Source of the DNA: an uncultured Prevotella sp.
Lineage (GTDB): Bacteria; Bacteroidota; Bacteroidia; Bacteroidales; Bacteroidaceae
Assembly: GCA_900320905.1 (NCBI GenBank)
Contig: ONTZ01000010.1
Location: 1 to 64,000 of the forward strand
Direction: 5' to 3'
Length of the DNA stretch: 64,000 bases
Positions within the stretch are counted from its first letter, which is position 1, and each line of letters starts with the position of its first letter. The notes below the pieces were generated by a model. That model had not been told where the DNA came from. It saw only the letters and a program-made list of their open reading frames with translations, and searched no databases. The position numbers and the translations under genes were made by a program. This document shows, one piece after another, positions 1 to 7,464 of this stretch.

Positions 1-835
1 TGTAGGCATCATCGCTGCGGCGATCCTTCGTCTTGGTTCGGTTGTACTTGACAACACCTTTCTGGAGAACGGTGGCATTATAGAGGTCTGCCGAATTCAT
101 TCCCATCAGGCAGAACGAGAGGATAAAGCAGTCGCGGGCCAATTGGGGACGGCCTTTAGGGTCGATGCCCTTGTAATGGTAAACCTTCAGGATGTCTTGT
201 ACCGACAAAGCTCTCACGCCCTTCTTCAGCACCTGCTTAGGAGCCTTGTAACGCATGAAGGGGTCATTCTTGATGACAGTCGCTTCATCGGTGTTGTACT
301 CCAGCATGGCCTCACGGTAGAGGTGACGCATATAGCCCAGATACATCGATTTTGCTCTTGGACGATCACTCAGATAAAGCTCGAAGTTTTTCAGCAGGGT
401 GTAGTTGATTTGAGAGAAATCCAATTTTCTGACACCCAAATAAGACTCCAGTGCGCTTAAAGTGCATTTGTAGTTCTTCGTACTCTTCAAGGAGTTCTTA
501 GAAATCCAATCCTCAGCAAAAGTGAAGAAATCCAGCGATTCCGTCTTCTCTTGCATGATGAGCGTGGACACAATACGCGCTGCATCCATGTTCGCACTGT
601 AGTTAATTTCTGGAGCGATGCTGGTTATTTTGTACATCAGCTCCATCCTCAATTTTTCGACAGTCTGCGCCTTTTCGAAGTTCTTAATCTTCTTGGTTCG
701 TGGTGAGATCTCCGATTCATCCACCTTGACACCAGTAGCGATACGCTTCTCTGTCTTTTTGTCTCTCACTCGCAGATAAACTGCTCTTTGTCCTTTGGAA
801 CTTAACTTCCCAAACTCTGTTGTAATTGTTGCCAT
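1..835 (-). CDS. Tyrosine recombinase/integrase, 3' part missing (window edge)
   Basis: An open frame starts with ATG at 833-835 and runs leftward off the window, giving about 278 residues without a stop. The N-terminal 80 residues are an arm-binding-like region. A SAM-like core-binding domain follows (roughly residues 110-205, with LDFFTFAEDWI and YLGYMRHLYREAM). The beginning of the catalytic domain comes next (LARDCFILSFCLMGMNSADL, then YNRTKTKDRR). This matches integrases of Bacteroidota conjugative or genomic-island elements. The position where many family members have the first catalytic Arg (RGMN) reads MGMN. IntDOT-like enzymes also lack that Arg, so this need not mean loss of activity. 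The remaining catalytic residues and the Tyr lie outside the window. The gene starts about 215 bp beyond the 3' end of tRNA-His, the usual position of an integrase next to its attachment site. Confidence 0.9.
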   Translation of the reverse strand, partial: MATITTEFGKLSSKGQRAVYLRVRDKKTEKRIATGVKVDESEISPRTKKIKNFEKAQTVEKLRMELMYKITSIAPEINYSANMDAARIVSTLIMQEKTESLDFFTFAEDWISKNSLKSTKNYKCTLSALESYLGVRKLDFSQINYTLLKNFELYLSDRPRAKSMYLGYMRHLYREAMLEYNTDEATVIKNDPFMRYKAPKQVLKKGVRALSVQDILKVYHYKGIDPKGRPQLARDCFILSFCLMGMNSADLYNATVLQKGVVKYNRTKTKDRRSDDAY

Positions 836-887
836 AACGCAAATCTTAAAGTGTTACAAACAGAGCGTTGTATTCAGCTTGAATCTC

Positions 888-933
888 GCACCGATTCTTG
901 CGCCGATTTTTGCGCCGATTTTGCGCCGATTTT
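888..933. repeat. Four tandem 11-12 bp iterons upstream of the integrase
   Basis: Four consecutive units (gcaccgattctt, gcgccgattttt, gcgccgatttt, gcgccgatttt) lie between the integrase start and tRNA-His. The 11-12 bp period places them on one face of the helix. Position and phasing suit arm-type sites for the integrase or an excisionase. This role is inferred from location only. Confidence 0.75.
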
Positions 934-939
934 CGACTC

Positions 940-968
940 TAAAAGTTGGTCTCAGACCAAAAAGTTGG
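940..968. promoter_or_regulatory. Palindrome flanked by direct repeats, possible integrase-region binding site
   Basis: A perfect 11-bp palindrome, ggtctcagacc (948-958), is flanked by two copies of aaaagttgg (941-949 and about 960-968). Together with the neighbouring iterons it makes this short gap rich in possible protein-binding sites. No known regulator motif is recognised. Confidence 0.4.
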
Positions 969-991
969 AACTCGTCCCCTTTAAATTGAAA

Positions 992-1026
992 TTCCGAGAA
1001 ACCCTTTATTTATGGGATTCTCGGAA
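992..1026 (-). terminator. Hairpin downstream of tRNA-His
   Basis: The arms ttccgagaaaccc (992-1004) and gggattctcggaa (1014-1026) pair over 13 positions with one A/A mismatch and a 9-nt loop. Read on the minus strand it follows the tRNA and could end its transcript. The trailing T-run is weak. It could equally be part of the attachment region of the integrated element. Confidence 0.5.
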
Positions 1027-1050
1027 GATTTCGTTTATTTTCTTGCTTTG

Positions 1051-1125
1051 GGTGCCCGGACGGACTCGAACCGTCGACATTCAGAACCACAATCTGACGC
1101 TCTAACCAACTGAACTACGGGCACC
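1051..1125 (-). tRNA. tRNA-His (GTG anticodon)
   Basis: The minus strand folds as a standard cloverleaf. The acceptor stem is GTGCCCG/CGGGCAC, the D arm contains GTTCAGTTGGTTAGAGC, the anticodon loop is TTGTGGT with GTG, and the T arm has GGTTCGAGTCC. The extra 5' base G(-1) at 1125 faces C73 at 1051, which is the identity signature of tRNA-His. A full CCA tail is not encoded. Its 3' end faces the integrase, so the gene is the likely attachment site of the element extending to the left. Confidence 0.96.
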
Positions 1126-1167
1126 GTGTTTGAGAACAAATGCGCGACCTTTTCTGTTTTGCGGGTG

Positions 1168-1199
1168 CAAAGGTACGGGAAATATTTGAATTGACCAAA
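1168..1199 (-). promoter_or_regulatory. Promoter of tRNA-His
   Basis: On the minus strand, TTTG (1199-1196) is followed after 20 bases by TACCTTTG (1175-1168). This is the Bacteroidota -33/-7 form and places the start site about 40 bases upstream of the tRNA. It separates tRNA transcription from the secG operon. Confidence 0.7.
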
Positions 1200-1226
1200 T
1201 AATTCCCGTACTTTTTTCAGAAAAAT

Positions 1227-1616
1227 TTAGTTCGCAGGCTGTGCGGGTGCTTCAGTAGCGGGAGCCTCTGCGGCAGGTGCCTCGGCAGCGGGTGCTGCTG
1301 CATCCTTCTGCTGACTGGCACCGAAGCCAGGCAGGTTGTTAGGATTGGTGGCAGGCACTTCGATGTTCTCCATCACAGAGCCAGAACCTGCACTCTGGGG
1401 AGCAACGTATGCGCAGAACACGCTGATGACGACCATAGCGGCAGCGATGCCCCATGTGGTCTTCTCGATGAAGTCGGTGGTCTTGCGGACGCCGCCAATC
1501 TGGTTGTAGCCAGAGAACTGAGAGGCAAGACCGCCACCCTTTGATTCCTGAATGAGCACGATGCCAATCATGAGCAGTGCTGCAATCACCATGATAATTA
1601 CTAATAATGTGTACAT
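1227..1616 (-). CDS. secG: Preprotein translocase subunit SecG
   Basis: This 129-residue protein is the small accessory subunit of the SecYEG channel in the inner membrane. Residues 1-22 form the first membrane helix. A conserved loop follows with QESKGGGLASQF, and a second helix lies around residues 54-72, the standard two-helix SecG layout. The C-terminal 50 residues are Ala/Pro/Glu-rich (repeats like AAEAPA) and low-complexity, which is longer than in E. coli but common in Bacteroidota. It is the last protein gene of a leftward run starting with the sigma-54 activator at 4159, with only 5 bases to the gene upstream. Confidence 0.93.
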   Translation of the reverse strand: MYTLLVIIMVIAALLMIGIVLIQESKGGGLASQFSGYNQIGGVRKTTDFIEKTTWGIAAAMVVISVFCAYVAPQSAGSGSVMENIEVPATNPNNLPGFGASQQKDAAAPAAEAPAAEAPATEAPAQPAN

Positions 1617-1621
1617 CTTTT

Positions 1622-2371
1622 TTACTTTTTATTTTTACTATTGTTTATAATCAACTTTTCCAAAAAACGTATTTGGTCTGCAAAGTAAGCATTTTTTTTC
1701 GGATAAACCAAAGATAATCGCCGAATAATTTCAAGTGCTTTCGAATATCTGCCCTGTTTTATATAAATTCGGGCCAAAGTTTCGGTAAAATACCCCTCGT
1801 CGGTTGCATTTTCATCGTTTGCGTTGCTGTCAGGCAGTTGGGGGGTGTATTGGGGCTCTTCACTGAGTATGATACGTCCTTTGTCAGAATTTATGAATGA
1901 ATCGATGAGGTTTTGCCCCTTCATCTCTGGCACGCTGTCGTCTTGTTCGTATCCGCCTTCGGTCTCCATCAGGTAAGCCACGTAGTCGACAGCAGCATCG
2001 GCTGGCGTGGGTTTGCGCTTCTTTTTCTTCTCGTCCTTGTTGTCGCCTTCTTGGGGCATTGATTCGAGGAAATTGTCAATGAGCGAGAGGGTACGGTTGC
2101 CTGGCTCCTGCGTCTTGTTGCCTGGCTCCACTTTTCGCAACTGGTAGTGTGCGGCCTCAATCATCTGGAAGAGCACGCGGCGGTCGGTGATATAGATGGC
2201 GGCTCGGCGCAGTTCCTCGTCGAAGGTGGGGTCGTGGAGCAGGTAGAGGTTTTGGAGCATTAGCAGACGGGCTGTCTGGTAGTAGGGATACAATGCCAAC
2301 AGCGAGCGCAACTCATAGAGTGTGTCGCGGTCTAAGTGCTCAGGGTGGTGTATCAGTTCTATGACGTCCAT
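1622..2371 (-). CDS. TPR-containing conserved protein, function unknown
   Basis: The 249-residue protein has no signal peptide. The N-terminal half is helical (LHDPTFDEELRRAAIYITDR). A Lys-rich, probably disordered linker lies around residues 110-130. The C-terminal half includes one clear tetratricopeptide-like repeat (ETLARIYIKQGRYSKALEII, followed by RRLSLVYPKKNAYF). It resembles a conserved Bacteroidota protein commonly found beside secG and lptE. It sits 2 bases after lptE and 5 bases before secG, so co-translation is likely. A scaffold role in envelope biogenesis is possible but not shown by the sequence. Confidence 0.75.
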   Translation of the reverse strand: MDVIELIHHPEHLDRDTLYELRSLLALYPYYQTARLLMLQNLYLLHDPTFDEELRRAAIYITDRRVLFQMIEAAHYQLRKVEPGNKTQEPGNRTLSLIDNFLESMPQEGDNKDEKKKKRKPTPADAAVDYVAYLMETEGGYEQDDSVPEMKGQNLIDSFINSDKGRIILSEEPQYTPQLPDSNANDENATDEGYFTETLARIYIKQGRYSKALEIIRRLSLVYPKKNAYFADQIRFLEKLIINNSKNKK

Positions 2372-2373
2372 CT

Positions 2374-2919
2374 TTACCAGTCTGCTACGGCTTTGTTGAA
2401 TATCTGCTCAACGATGTCTTTCACCATCTGTGTAACCAAGTCTTCCTGAACGGCATTGAGTGACAGGGTAGAGTCGTATGACTGCTGTGCCGTAAACGAT
2501 TGCTCGAAATCCTTATCGTGGTTCTTATTGTTGGTAAAGCGCACGTTGACGGTCATGGAGAGTTCTGTCTGTGCAGAATATCCGTCGGCTGTCACGGCTT
2601 TGTTGCGCTGTTCGTATTTGGTAATCTCCCCTTCCAGTTTCAGGTCGCCGTTACGTTTTACTTGAGAGAGTTTGGTGTGGTCGGCAAACTGGTTCTTCAA
2701 CTCATTGTTGAAGATAGGTCCCATCGGTCCCCACACATAACTGGCCCGGATGGGAAACTCGGCTATCTGTATGGTCTTGGTCTTCGAATAGTCGATGCTG
2801 GCTCCATTGAACTTGTAACTCACGGAGCAGGAAGTAATGAGTAGTGAATAGTGAATAGTGAATAGTAACACTACCACACACGCCATTCCCTTTTGCCAAA
2901 GATGCTTATCCATTCTCAT
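2374..2919 (-). CDS. lptE: LptE-family lipoprotein (LPS assembly)
   Basis: The 181-residue lipoprotein has an N-terminal hydrophobic stretch ending in a lipobox-like LLITSC, with Cys at about residue 31. The mature part begins SVSYKFNGASIDYSKTKTI, typical of the Bacteroidota LptE family. LptE plugs the LptD barrel that inserts LPS in the outer membrane. Two in-frame ATGs (2919 and 2913) are possible. The DNA encoding the signal peptide contains a tandem heptamer (gtgaata-like, about 2833-2865), so part of the export signal is built from a microsatellite. The gene lies 10 bases after the sigma-54 activator. Confidence 0.82.
   Translation of the reverse strand: MRMDKHLWQKGMACVVVLLFTIHYSLLITSCSVSYKFNGASIDYSKTKTIQIAEFPIRASYVWGPMGPIFNNELKNQFADHTKLSQVKRNGDLKLEGEITKYEQRNKAVTADGYSAQTELSMTVNVRFTNNKNHDKDFEQSFTAQQSYDSTLSLNAVQEDLVTQMVKDIVEQIFNKAVADW
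2833..2872. repeat. Tandem heptamer inside the lptE signal-peptide coding region
   Basis: Plus-strand units gtagtga, atagtga, atagtga, atagta follow each other with a 7-bp period. On the coding strand they give the TIHYSLLIT-like part of the signal peptide. Seven is not a multiple of three, so gain or loss of a unit would shift the frame. Confidence 0.7.
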
Positions 2920-2929
2920 TTTTCACCAT

Positions 2930-4159
2930 TCACTTTTCTAAACCATATTGCTTGAGTCGTCTGTAGAGGGTGCGGTCGCTGATGCCCAGTTCCTGAGCGG
3001 CTTTCTTACGGTTGCCCTTGTTGCGCTCCAGGGCCTTTTCAAGCATCTGTTTGCCGAGGTCGTTGAGGTTGAGGTTTTCGGGCTCTTTCTCGGGCTCGAT
3101 GTATTCTTCTGCTTCGGCATCTTCGAGGGCAGGCGTGATAGGCGTGATGGGCTGGATGGGGGCAAGTTGGGTAGAGGGCAGACTGTCGCTGACGGTCTGC
3201 TTGCTGCCGCTTTGCACCTCCTCAATCTGCTTTTTGAGGGCTCCCATCTCACGGCGCATATCATTCACGTTGCCCCTCAGTTCGAAGAGGATCTTGTAGA
3301 GAATCTCGCGCTCGTTCTCGAAGGAGTGGTCACCCTCCTTATGGATGGTAGCCAACTGTGTGGTCTCCTGATCCTGTGGGATGAAGCGTGCGAGGATTTC
3401 CGGGGTGATGGTGCGCTCGGGTGAGAGAATACTGATTTGCTCTGTGATGTTCTTCAACTGTCGCACGTTGCCCGGCCATTTGTAGCGCATGATTATCTGC
3501 TTGGCCTGCTCGTCGAGCACCACACGGTCCATCTTGTATTTCTCTGCCATCTGCAGGGCAAAGAGCCGGAACAGCAGTACGATATCCTCGCCGCGCTCAC
3601 GGAGTGGCGGCATCTGGATAGGGATGGAGTTCAGACGGTAGTAGAGATCCTCACGGAAACGGCCTTCGCTGATGGCCTGACGGATATTGACGTTCGTGGC
3701 TGCCACAATGCGCACGTCGGTCTTCCTGACCTCAGTGGCTCCTACGGGGATATATTCGCCCGTCTCTAATACGCGCAGCAGTCGGGCTTGTGTGGCAAGA
3801 GGCAGTTCACCCACCTCATCGAGGAAGAGCGTCCCTTTGTTGGCCACGCCGAAATAACCCGGTGAGTCGTTGATGGCACCAGTAAACGAGCCCTTTACGT
3901 GTCCGAAGAGTTCTGAGTCGATGGTGCCCTCTGGGATGCTGCCACAGTTGATGGCGAAGTATTTCTCCCGCTTTCGGGGGGAGTTGTCGTGGATGACGCG
4001 GGGGATGATTTCCTTACCCACACCGCTCTCACCGATGATGAGCACGGAGAGATCTGTCGGCGCCACCTGTAATGCGACGTCGAGTGCATGGTTCAATGCC
4101 TCGCAGTTACCCACGATATTGTACCGTTGTTTGATGCTTTGAAGTTCTGATGTCTTCAT
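2930..4159 (-). CDS. Sigma-54-dependent transcriptional activator without receiver domain
   Basis: The protein has 409 residues from the ATG at 4159. It is an AAA+ enhancer-binding protein that remodels sigma-54 RNA polymerase. Visible motifs are Walker A GESGVGKE (43-50), the sigma-54 contact loop GSFTGA (90-95, a Ser variant of GAFTGA), Walker B-like LFLDEVGEL and RLNSIPIQMPPLRERGED. A Pro/Glu-rich linker leads to a C-terminal Fis-type helix-turn-helix (KKAAQELGISDRTLYRRLKQ). There is no N-terminal response-regulator domain, so control is likely by expression or a partner. A longer frame with a TTG start at 4171 is less likely, because a -7 box lies exactly there. It leads the operon with lptE, the TPR gene and secG. 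Confidence 0.9.
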   Translation of the reverse strand: MKTSELQSIKQRYNIVGNCEALNHALDVALQVAPTDLSVLIIGESGVGKEIIPRVIHDNSPRKREKYFAINCGSIPEGTIDSELFGHVKGSFTGAINDSPGYFGVANKGTLFLDEVGELPLATQARLLRVLETGEYIPVGATEVRKTDVRIVAATNVNIRQAISEGRFREDLYYRLNSIPIQMPPLRERGEDIVLLFRLFALQMAEKYKMDRVVLDEQAKQIIMRYKWPGNVRQLKNITEQISILSPERTITPEILARFIPQDQETTQLATIHKEGDHSFENEREILYKILFELRGNVNDMRREMGALKKQIEEVQSGSKQTVSDSLPSTQLAPIQPITPITPALEDAEAEEYIEPEKEPENLNLNDLGKQMLEKALERNKGNRKKAAQELGISDRTLYRRLKQYGLEK

Positions 4160-4168
4160 TTCGGCTGA

Positions 4169-4176
4169 CAAAAATA
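4169..4176 (-). promoter_or_regulatory. -7 promoter element of the sigma-54 activator operon
   Basis: TATTTTTG reads on the minus strand 9 bases before the ATG at 4159, so the mRNA would be nearly leaderless. The element overlaps an alternative TTG start and argues for the shorter protein. Confidence 0.55.
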
Positions 4177-4224
4177 CACATTATTTCCGAATTATCTGCA
4201 ATTTTGGCAGAAATTAACTTGAAA

Positions 4225-5229
4225 TCAGGCTGCTTTTTTATCAATCTTGATGAGAAGGAGCCCTATAGCCGTCCAAATGAGTTCCCTGATCCTTACCAAC
4301 AGTCCCACGAAGATACCCGCCTGAGCCGTCATGCCGAGCCCCTCGGTGGACATCAGGAAACCACCCTCGCGACCACCTAATTGCAGCGGCATAAAGAAGA
4401 GCATATTGGCAAAGAGGGTGGTGAAGGCGTAGATGAGGATGCACTGCGGGATGGTGATGTCGGGCGTGATGACGAGCAGGATGAAATAGATTTCGAGAGT
4501 AGACACCAGTCGGCAGGTGAACTCCAACAATACGGCGGCCTTGAAGGTGCGCGGATTCTGGTTGTGGAGGGCGGCTATCTGTTGGTCGACGCTAGCCAGT
4601 TTTTCCCTGTTGCGCTCAATGAACGGCAGTGCCCACCGTTTCACAATCGGGAAATGGCTCAGGAGGTTCATGCCTGTCATGGCGATGCCCTTCTTGTAGC
4701 CCCTGAGGAAAAACCAGATGACCATCATGCAGAAGCATGCGATGATGGGCAGCATGATACAGGCGAGTGTCGTCATCTCTTGGGTGAGGACATAGAGGAA
4801 CACGGACAGAAACCAGAACCAGAAGTGGCTGAAGATATGTGTCATTACGAAGAGGATGACTGACGAGGATGCTTTCTGAGTGCCAATCTTCGGCGAGAGC
4901 ATCATGATACGGTAGGGCTCGCCACCCATCAGTCCGCCAGGTGTAGCGTAATTCAGGGCGAACGACGAGACGGTGATCTTGTAGAGCCACCAGAAGCCGA
5001 TGCCGCTCTTCTTGCACAATCCTTTCTCATTGCCGATGCTGTTGATGATGAGATACCATGATGAGGTGTTGAACATATAGAGGAAGCCCCAGAGAGCGAG
5101 GACGGCCAGAAACCAGTATCCGGCATGCGTCAGTCCCTCCCAGACTTCCTTGAAGTCGAGTTGGCTCACCATGATGATCAACACGACCAGGCCAAAGATG
5201 AAAAAGGCGTTCTGGTATTTCTTCTTCAT
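4225..5229 (-). CDS. Flippase-like membrane protein (LPG synthase TM-region / UPF0104 family)
   Basis: The 334-residue integral membrane protein has about eight hydrophobic segments. Two sit at the N-terminus (FIFGLVVLIIMVSQL and GYWFLAVLALWGFLYMF). Loops carry the family signatures NYATPGGLMGGEPYR and PLQLGGREGGFLM. The family is the transmembrane part of lysyl-phosphatidylglycerol synthase-like proteins, several of which act as lipid flippases. No synthase domain is attached, so the substrate is unknown. The start ATG overlaps the stop of the PdxA-like gene by 4 bases, so the two are translationally coupled. Confidence 0.82.
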   Translation of the reverse strand: MKKKYQNAFFIFGLVVLIIMVSQLDFKEVWEGLTHAGYWFLAVLALWGFLYMFNTSSWYLIINSIGNEKGLCKKSGIGFWWLYKITVSSFALNYATPGGLMGGEPYRIMMLSPKIGTQKASSSVILFVMTHIFSHFWFWFLSVFLYVLTQEMTTLACIMLPIIACFCMMVIWFFLRGYKKGIAMTGMNLLSHFPIVKRWALPFIERNREKLASVDQQIAALHNQNPRTFKAAVLLEFTCRLVSTLEIYFILLVITPDITIPQCILIYAFTTLFANMLFFMPLQLGGREGGFLMSTEGLGMTAQAGIFVGLLVRIRELIWTAIGLLLIKIDKKAA

Positions 5230-6257
5230 TCCTGCTCAGTCTTCTTGGAGATGAAACGCACCTTTTCGCCGTCCTCCCGTTTCTCGTGGTAGAGTTTGGG
5301 CAGTGGGTTCTTTTGCGGGTCATCATAATCCTTGCGGTTGCGGAAGATGTCGATGGCGGCATAGATGGCGTGGCGCAGTGAGGCGGGGTCGGCCTCACCT
5401 TTGCCTGCGATGTCGAAGGCAGGGCCGTGGTCGGGTGTGGTGATGACGAAGGGGAAGCCCGTCTTCATCTTCACGCCGAACTCGGTGGCAAGGGTTTTGA
5501 AGGGGACGTTGCCCTGGTCGTCGTACATGGCCAGAATACCGTCGAAGCCGTATTGCATCTGCTGCCCAAAGAAATCATCGGCGGTGAAGGGGCCGTAGGC
5601 CTGGATGCTGTTCTTTTCCAGTGCCTCGATGGCGGGTTTGATAATGTCACTCTCTTCGGTGCCCGGTTGCGGGTTGAGTGCCAGCACGGCAATGCGCGGG
5701 TTGTTGATACGGAAGTCACGCTTCAACGAGGTGTGGAAGAGGGTGGCCTTCTCGATGATTTTCTCCTGCGAGATACTCTGGGCTACCTCTTTCAGAGGCA
5801 GATGGTTGGTGACGAGGGCGATGCGGATATCATCGGCAAACATTACCAGTAGTGAACGGTCTTCACGGTCGGGCGTGTTACTGCTCACCACGGGAGCCTG
5901 CACCAGCACGTCATAGAGGTTCTGCTTCAAGTCTTCCTTGGCGCGTTGCAGGGCCTTGCGGGCTGCTTCTGCCGACTCAGGGGTAGGGGTGCCAAGTTCC
6001 ACCTTCACCTCATCGTCGAAGGTCGCCAATAAATTGAGTCGCCCGTCACGGGCATCCTCAGCCTTGCTGATGTTGCTGAACTGGGTGCTCAGTTTCATGG
6101 CATTGCGGTGGTAAGTGGCCACCTTGGGGCTACCATATATAATAGGTGTGCACAATTCGAGCATCATGGGATCCTCGAAAGCCTTCAGAATGATCTCATA
6201 GCCGATACCGTTTGTATCTCCGTGTGTGATAGCCACGCGTACTTTTCTTTCTTCCAT
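5226..6257 (-). CDS. PdxA-like protein (4-hydroxythreonine-4-phosphate dehydrogenase family), motif-divergent
   Basis: The 343-residue protein aligns by eye with PdxA along its whole length (THGDTNGIGYEII at the start, NHLPLKEVAQ at 151-160, DHGPAFDIAGKGEAD at 276-290). PdxA oxidises 4-phosphohydroxy-threonine in vitamin B6 synthesis. Several usual signatures are changed. The substrate loop with HTE, expected around residues 122-135, is absent. NPHAG reads NPQPG (195-199). YHDQG, whose His binds the metal, reads YDDQG (245-249). The other two metal-binding His positions (H152, H277) remain. It is also about 20 residues shorter than usual Bacteroidota PdxA. Standard annotation would be pdxA, but activity on the usual substrate is doubtful. 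It is 5 bases from rlmN and overlaps the flippase-like gene. Confidence 0.78.
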   Translation of the reverse strand: MEERKVRVAITHGDTNGIGYEIILKAFEDPMMLELCTPIIYGSPKVATYHRNAMKLSTQFSNISKAEDARDGRLNLLATFDDEVKVELGTPTPESAEAARKALQRAKEDLKQNLYDVLVQAPVVSSNTPDREDRSLLVMFADDIRIALVTNHLPLKEVAQSISQEKIIEKATLFHTSLKRDFRINNPRIAVLALNPQPGTEESDIIKPAIEALEKNSIQAYGPFTADDFFGQQMQYGFDGILAMYDDQGNVPFKTLATEFGVKMKTGFPFVITTPDHGPAFDIAGKGEADPASLRHAIYAAIDIFRNRKDYDDPQKNPLPKLYHEKREDGEKVRFISKKTEQE

Positions 6258-6262
6258 ATCTC

Positions 6263-7324
6263 TTAATTCTTAATTCTTAATTTCTTGTCAGTTGACAAGA
6301 GGCCGCAGGCGGCGAAGATATCCTGTCCTCTGCTGGCGCGGATGGTCGTAAAGACCCCATGTCCCGTCAGATAGTCTCGCAGTGCCTCCATACGTTTCTC
6401 ATCGCTGCCAGGGAGATCCACACCAGGTATCTCATGGAAGCGGATAAGGTTCACACGGCACTCCAGTCCCTGTAGCAGTTTCACAATCTCGCGGGCATGG
6501 GTGGTGGTGTCATTGAGCCCTGCGAAACAGATATACTCAAACGAACAGCGGCGCTGATGCGAGAAGTCATACTGGCGCAGCAGACCCACAATCTCCTCGA
6601 TACTCATCTGCTTCTCTGCTGGCATGAGTGTCTGGCGCTGCTCGGGTAGGGGAGAGTGCATCGAGATGGCTACATGGCACTCGCTCTCATTGAGGAAGCG
6701 CCTCAGTTTGTTCCTGATGCCCACACTGCTCACCGTGATGCGTCTGGGACTCCAGGCACAACCGTAGTCGGCTGTCAGTATCTCCGTAGCCCTGAGCACA
6801 GCATCGAGGTTGTCCATTGGCTCACCCTGGCCCATAAACACGATGTTCGTCAACTGCTCCCGCTCTGGCAGGGCATAGATTTGGTTTAGGATGTCGGCAG
6901 CGGTGAGGTTGCCCTCGAAGCCCTGTTTGCCCGTCTGACAGAAGAGGCAGTTCATCTTGCAACCCACCTGACAGGATACGCAGAGCGTGGCGCGATCCTT
7001 GTCGGGGATAAAGACGGTCTCTACGAAACCCTCGGTCTCGTTTGTTGTCATGGCACGACAACTAACAGGGAAGAGGTATTTGATAGTACCATCCTTACTG
7101 CGCTGGCAATCTATCGGCTTCATTGCACCCACCTCGTATTGTTCCTTTAGTTTCTCCCGGTTGGCTTTCGAGATGTTCGTCATCTCGTCGATGCTGTCAA
7201 CGTGCTGCTGATAGAGCCACTGTGCTATTTGCGAGGCCGTAAACTGAGGCATGCCCAATTCCTTCACGGCACTTTTCAGTTCCGCGAGCGTCATACCCAT
7301 GAGCACCATTTTTCCGCTATCCAT
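6263..7324 (-). CDS. rlmN: 23S rRNA (adenine-2503-C2) methyltransferase RlmN
   Basis: The 353-residue radical SAM enzyme methylates A2503 of 23S rRNA and A37 of some tRNAs. The iron-sulfur cluster motif CxxxCxxC is present as GCKMNCLFC (C122, C126, C129). GQGEPMDN and ISMHSPLPEQR follow, as in the family. The C-terminal AACGLL supplies the second catalytic Cys, which forms the methyl-cysteine pair with C118. A clear promoter 26 bases upstream supports the chosen start. It is the first gene of the leftward unit rlmN, pdxA-like, flippase-like. Confidence 0.96.
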   Translation of the reverse strand: MDSGKMVLMGMTLAELKSAVKELGMPQFTASQIAQWLYQQHVDSIDEMTNISKANREKLKEQYEVGAMKPIDCQRSKDGTIKYLFPVSCRAMTTNETEGFVETVFIPDKDRATLCVSCQVGCKMNCLFCQTGKQGFEGNLTAADILNQIYALPEREQLTNIVFMGQGEPMDNLDAVLRATEILTADYGCAWSPRRITVSSVGIRNKLRRFLNESECHVAISMHSPLPEQRQTLMPAEKQMSIEEIVGLLRQYDFSHQRRCSFEYICFAGLNDTTTHAREIVKLLQGLECRVNLIRFHEIPGVDLPGSDEKRMEALRDYLTGHGVFTTIRASRGQDIFAACGLLSTDKKLRIKN

Positions 7325-7349
7325 CGCCTCTGTCTTCCAGTTTTGGCTG

Positions 7350-7380
7350 CAAAGTTACACAAATTTAGAGAAAAAACAAA
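7350..7380 (-). promoter_or_regulatory. Promoter of rlmN operon
   Basis: On the minus strand, TTTG (7380-7377) and TAACTTTG (7357-7350) are separated by 19 bases. The resulting leader before the rlmN ATG at 7324 is about 20 bases. Confidence 0.75.
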
Positions 7381-7464
7381 ATATTTGTTCCTTTTATTAA
7401 CGCGCGATGAAAAGTTACCGATTTATTTGGATTATTTGAAGAAACTTCGTATCTTCGTCCGTAG

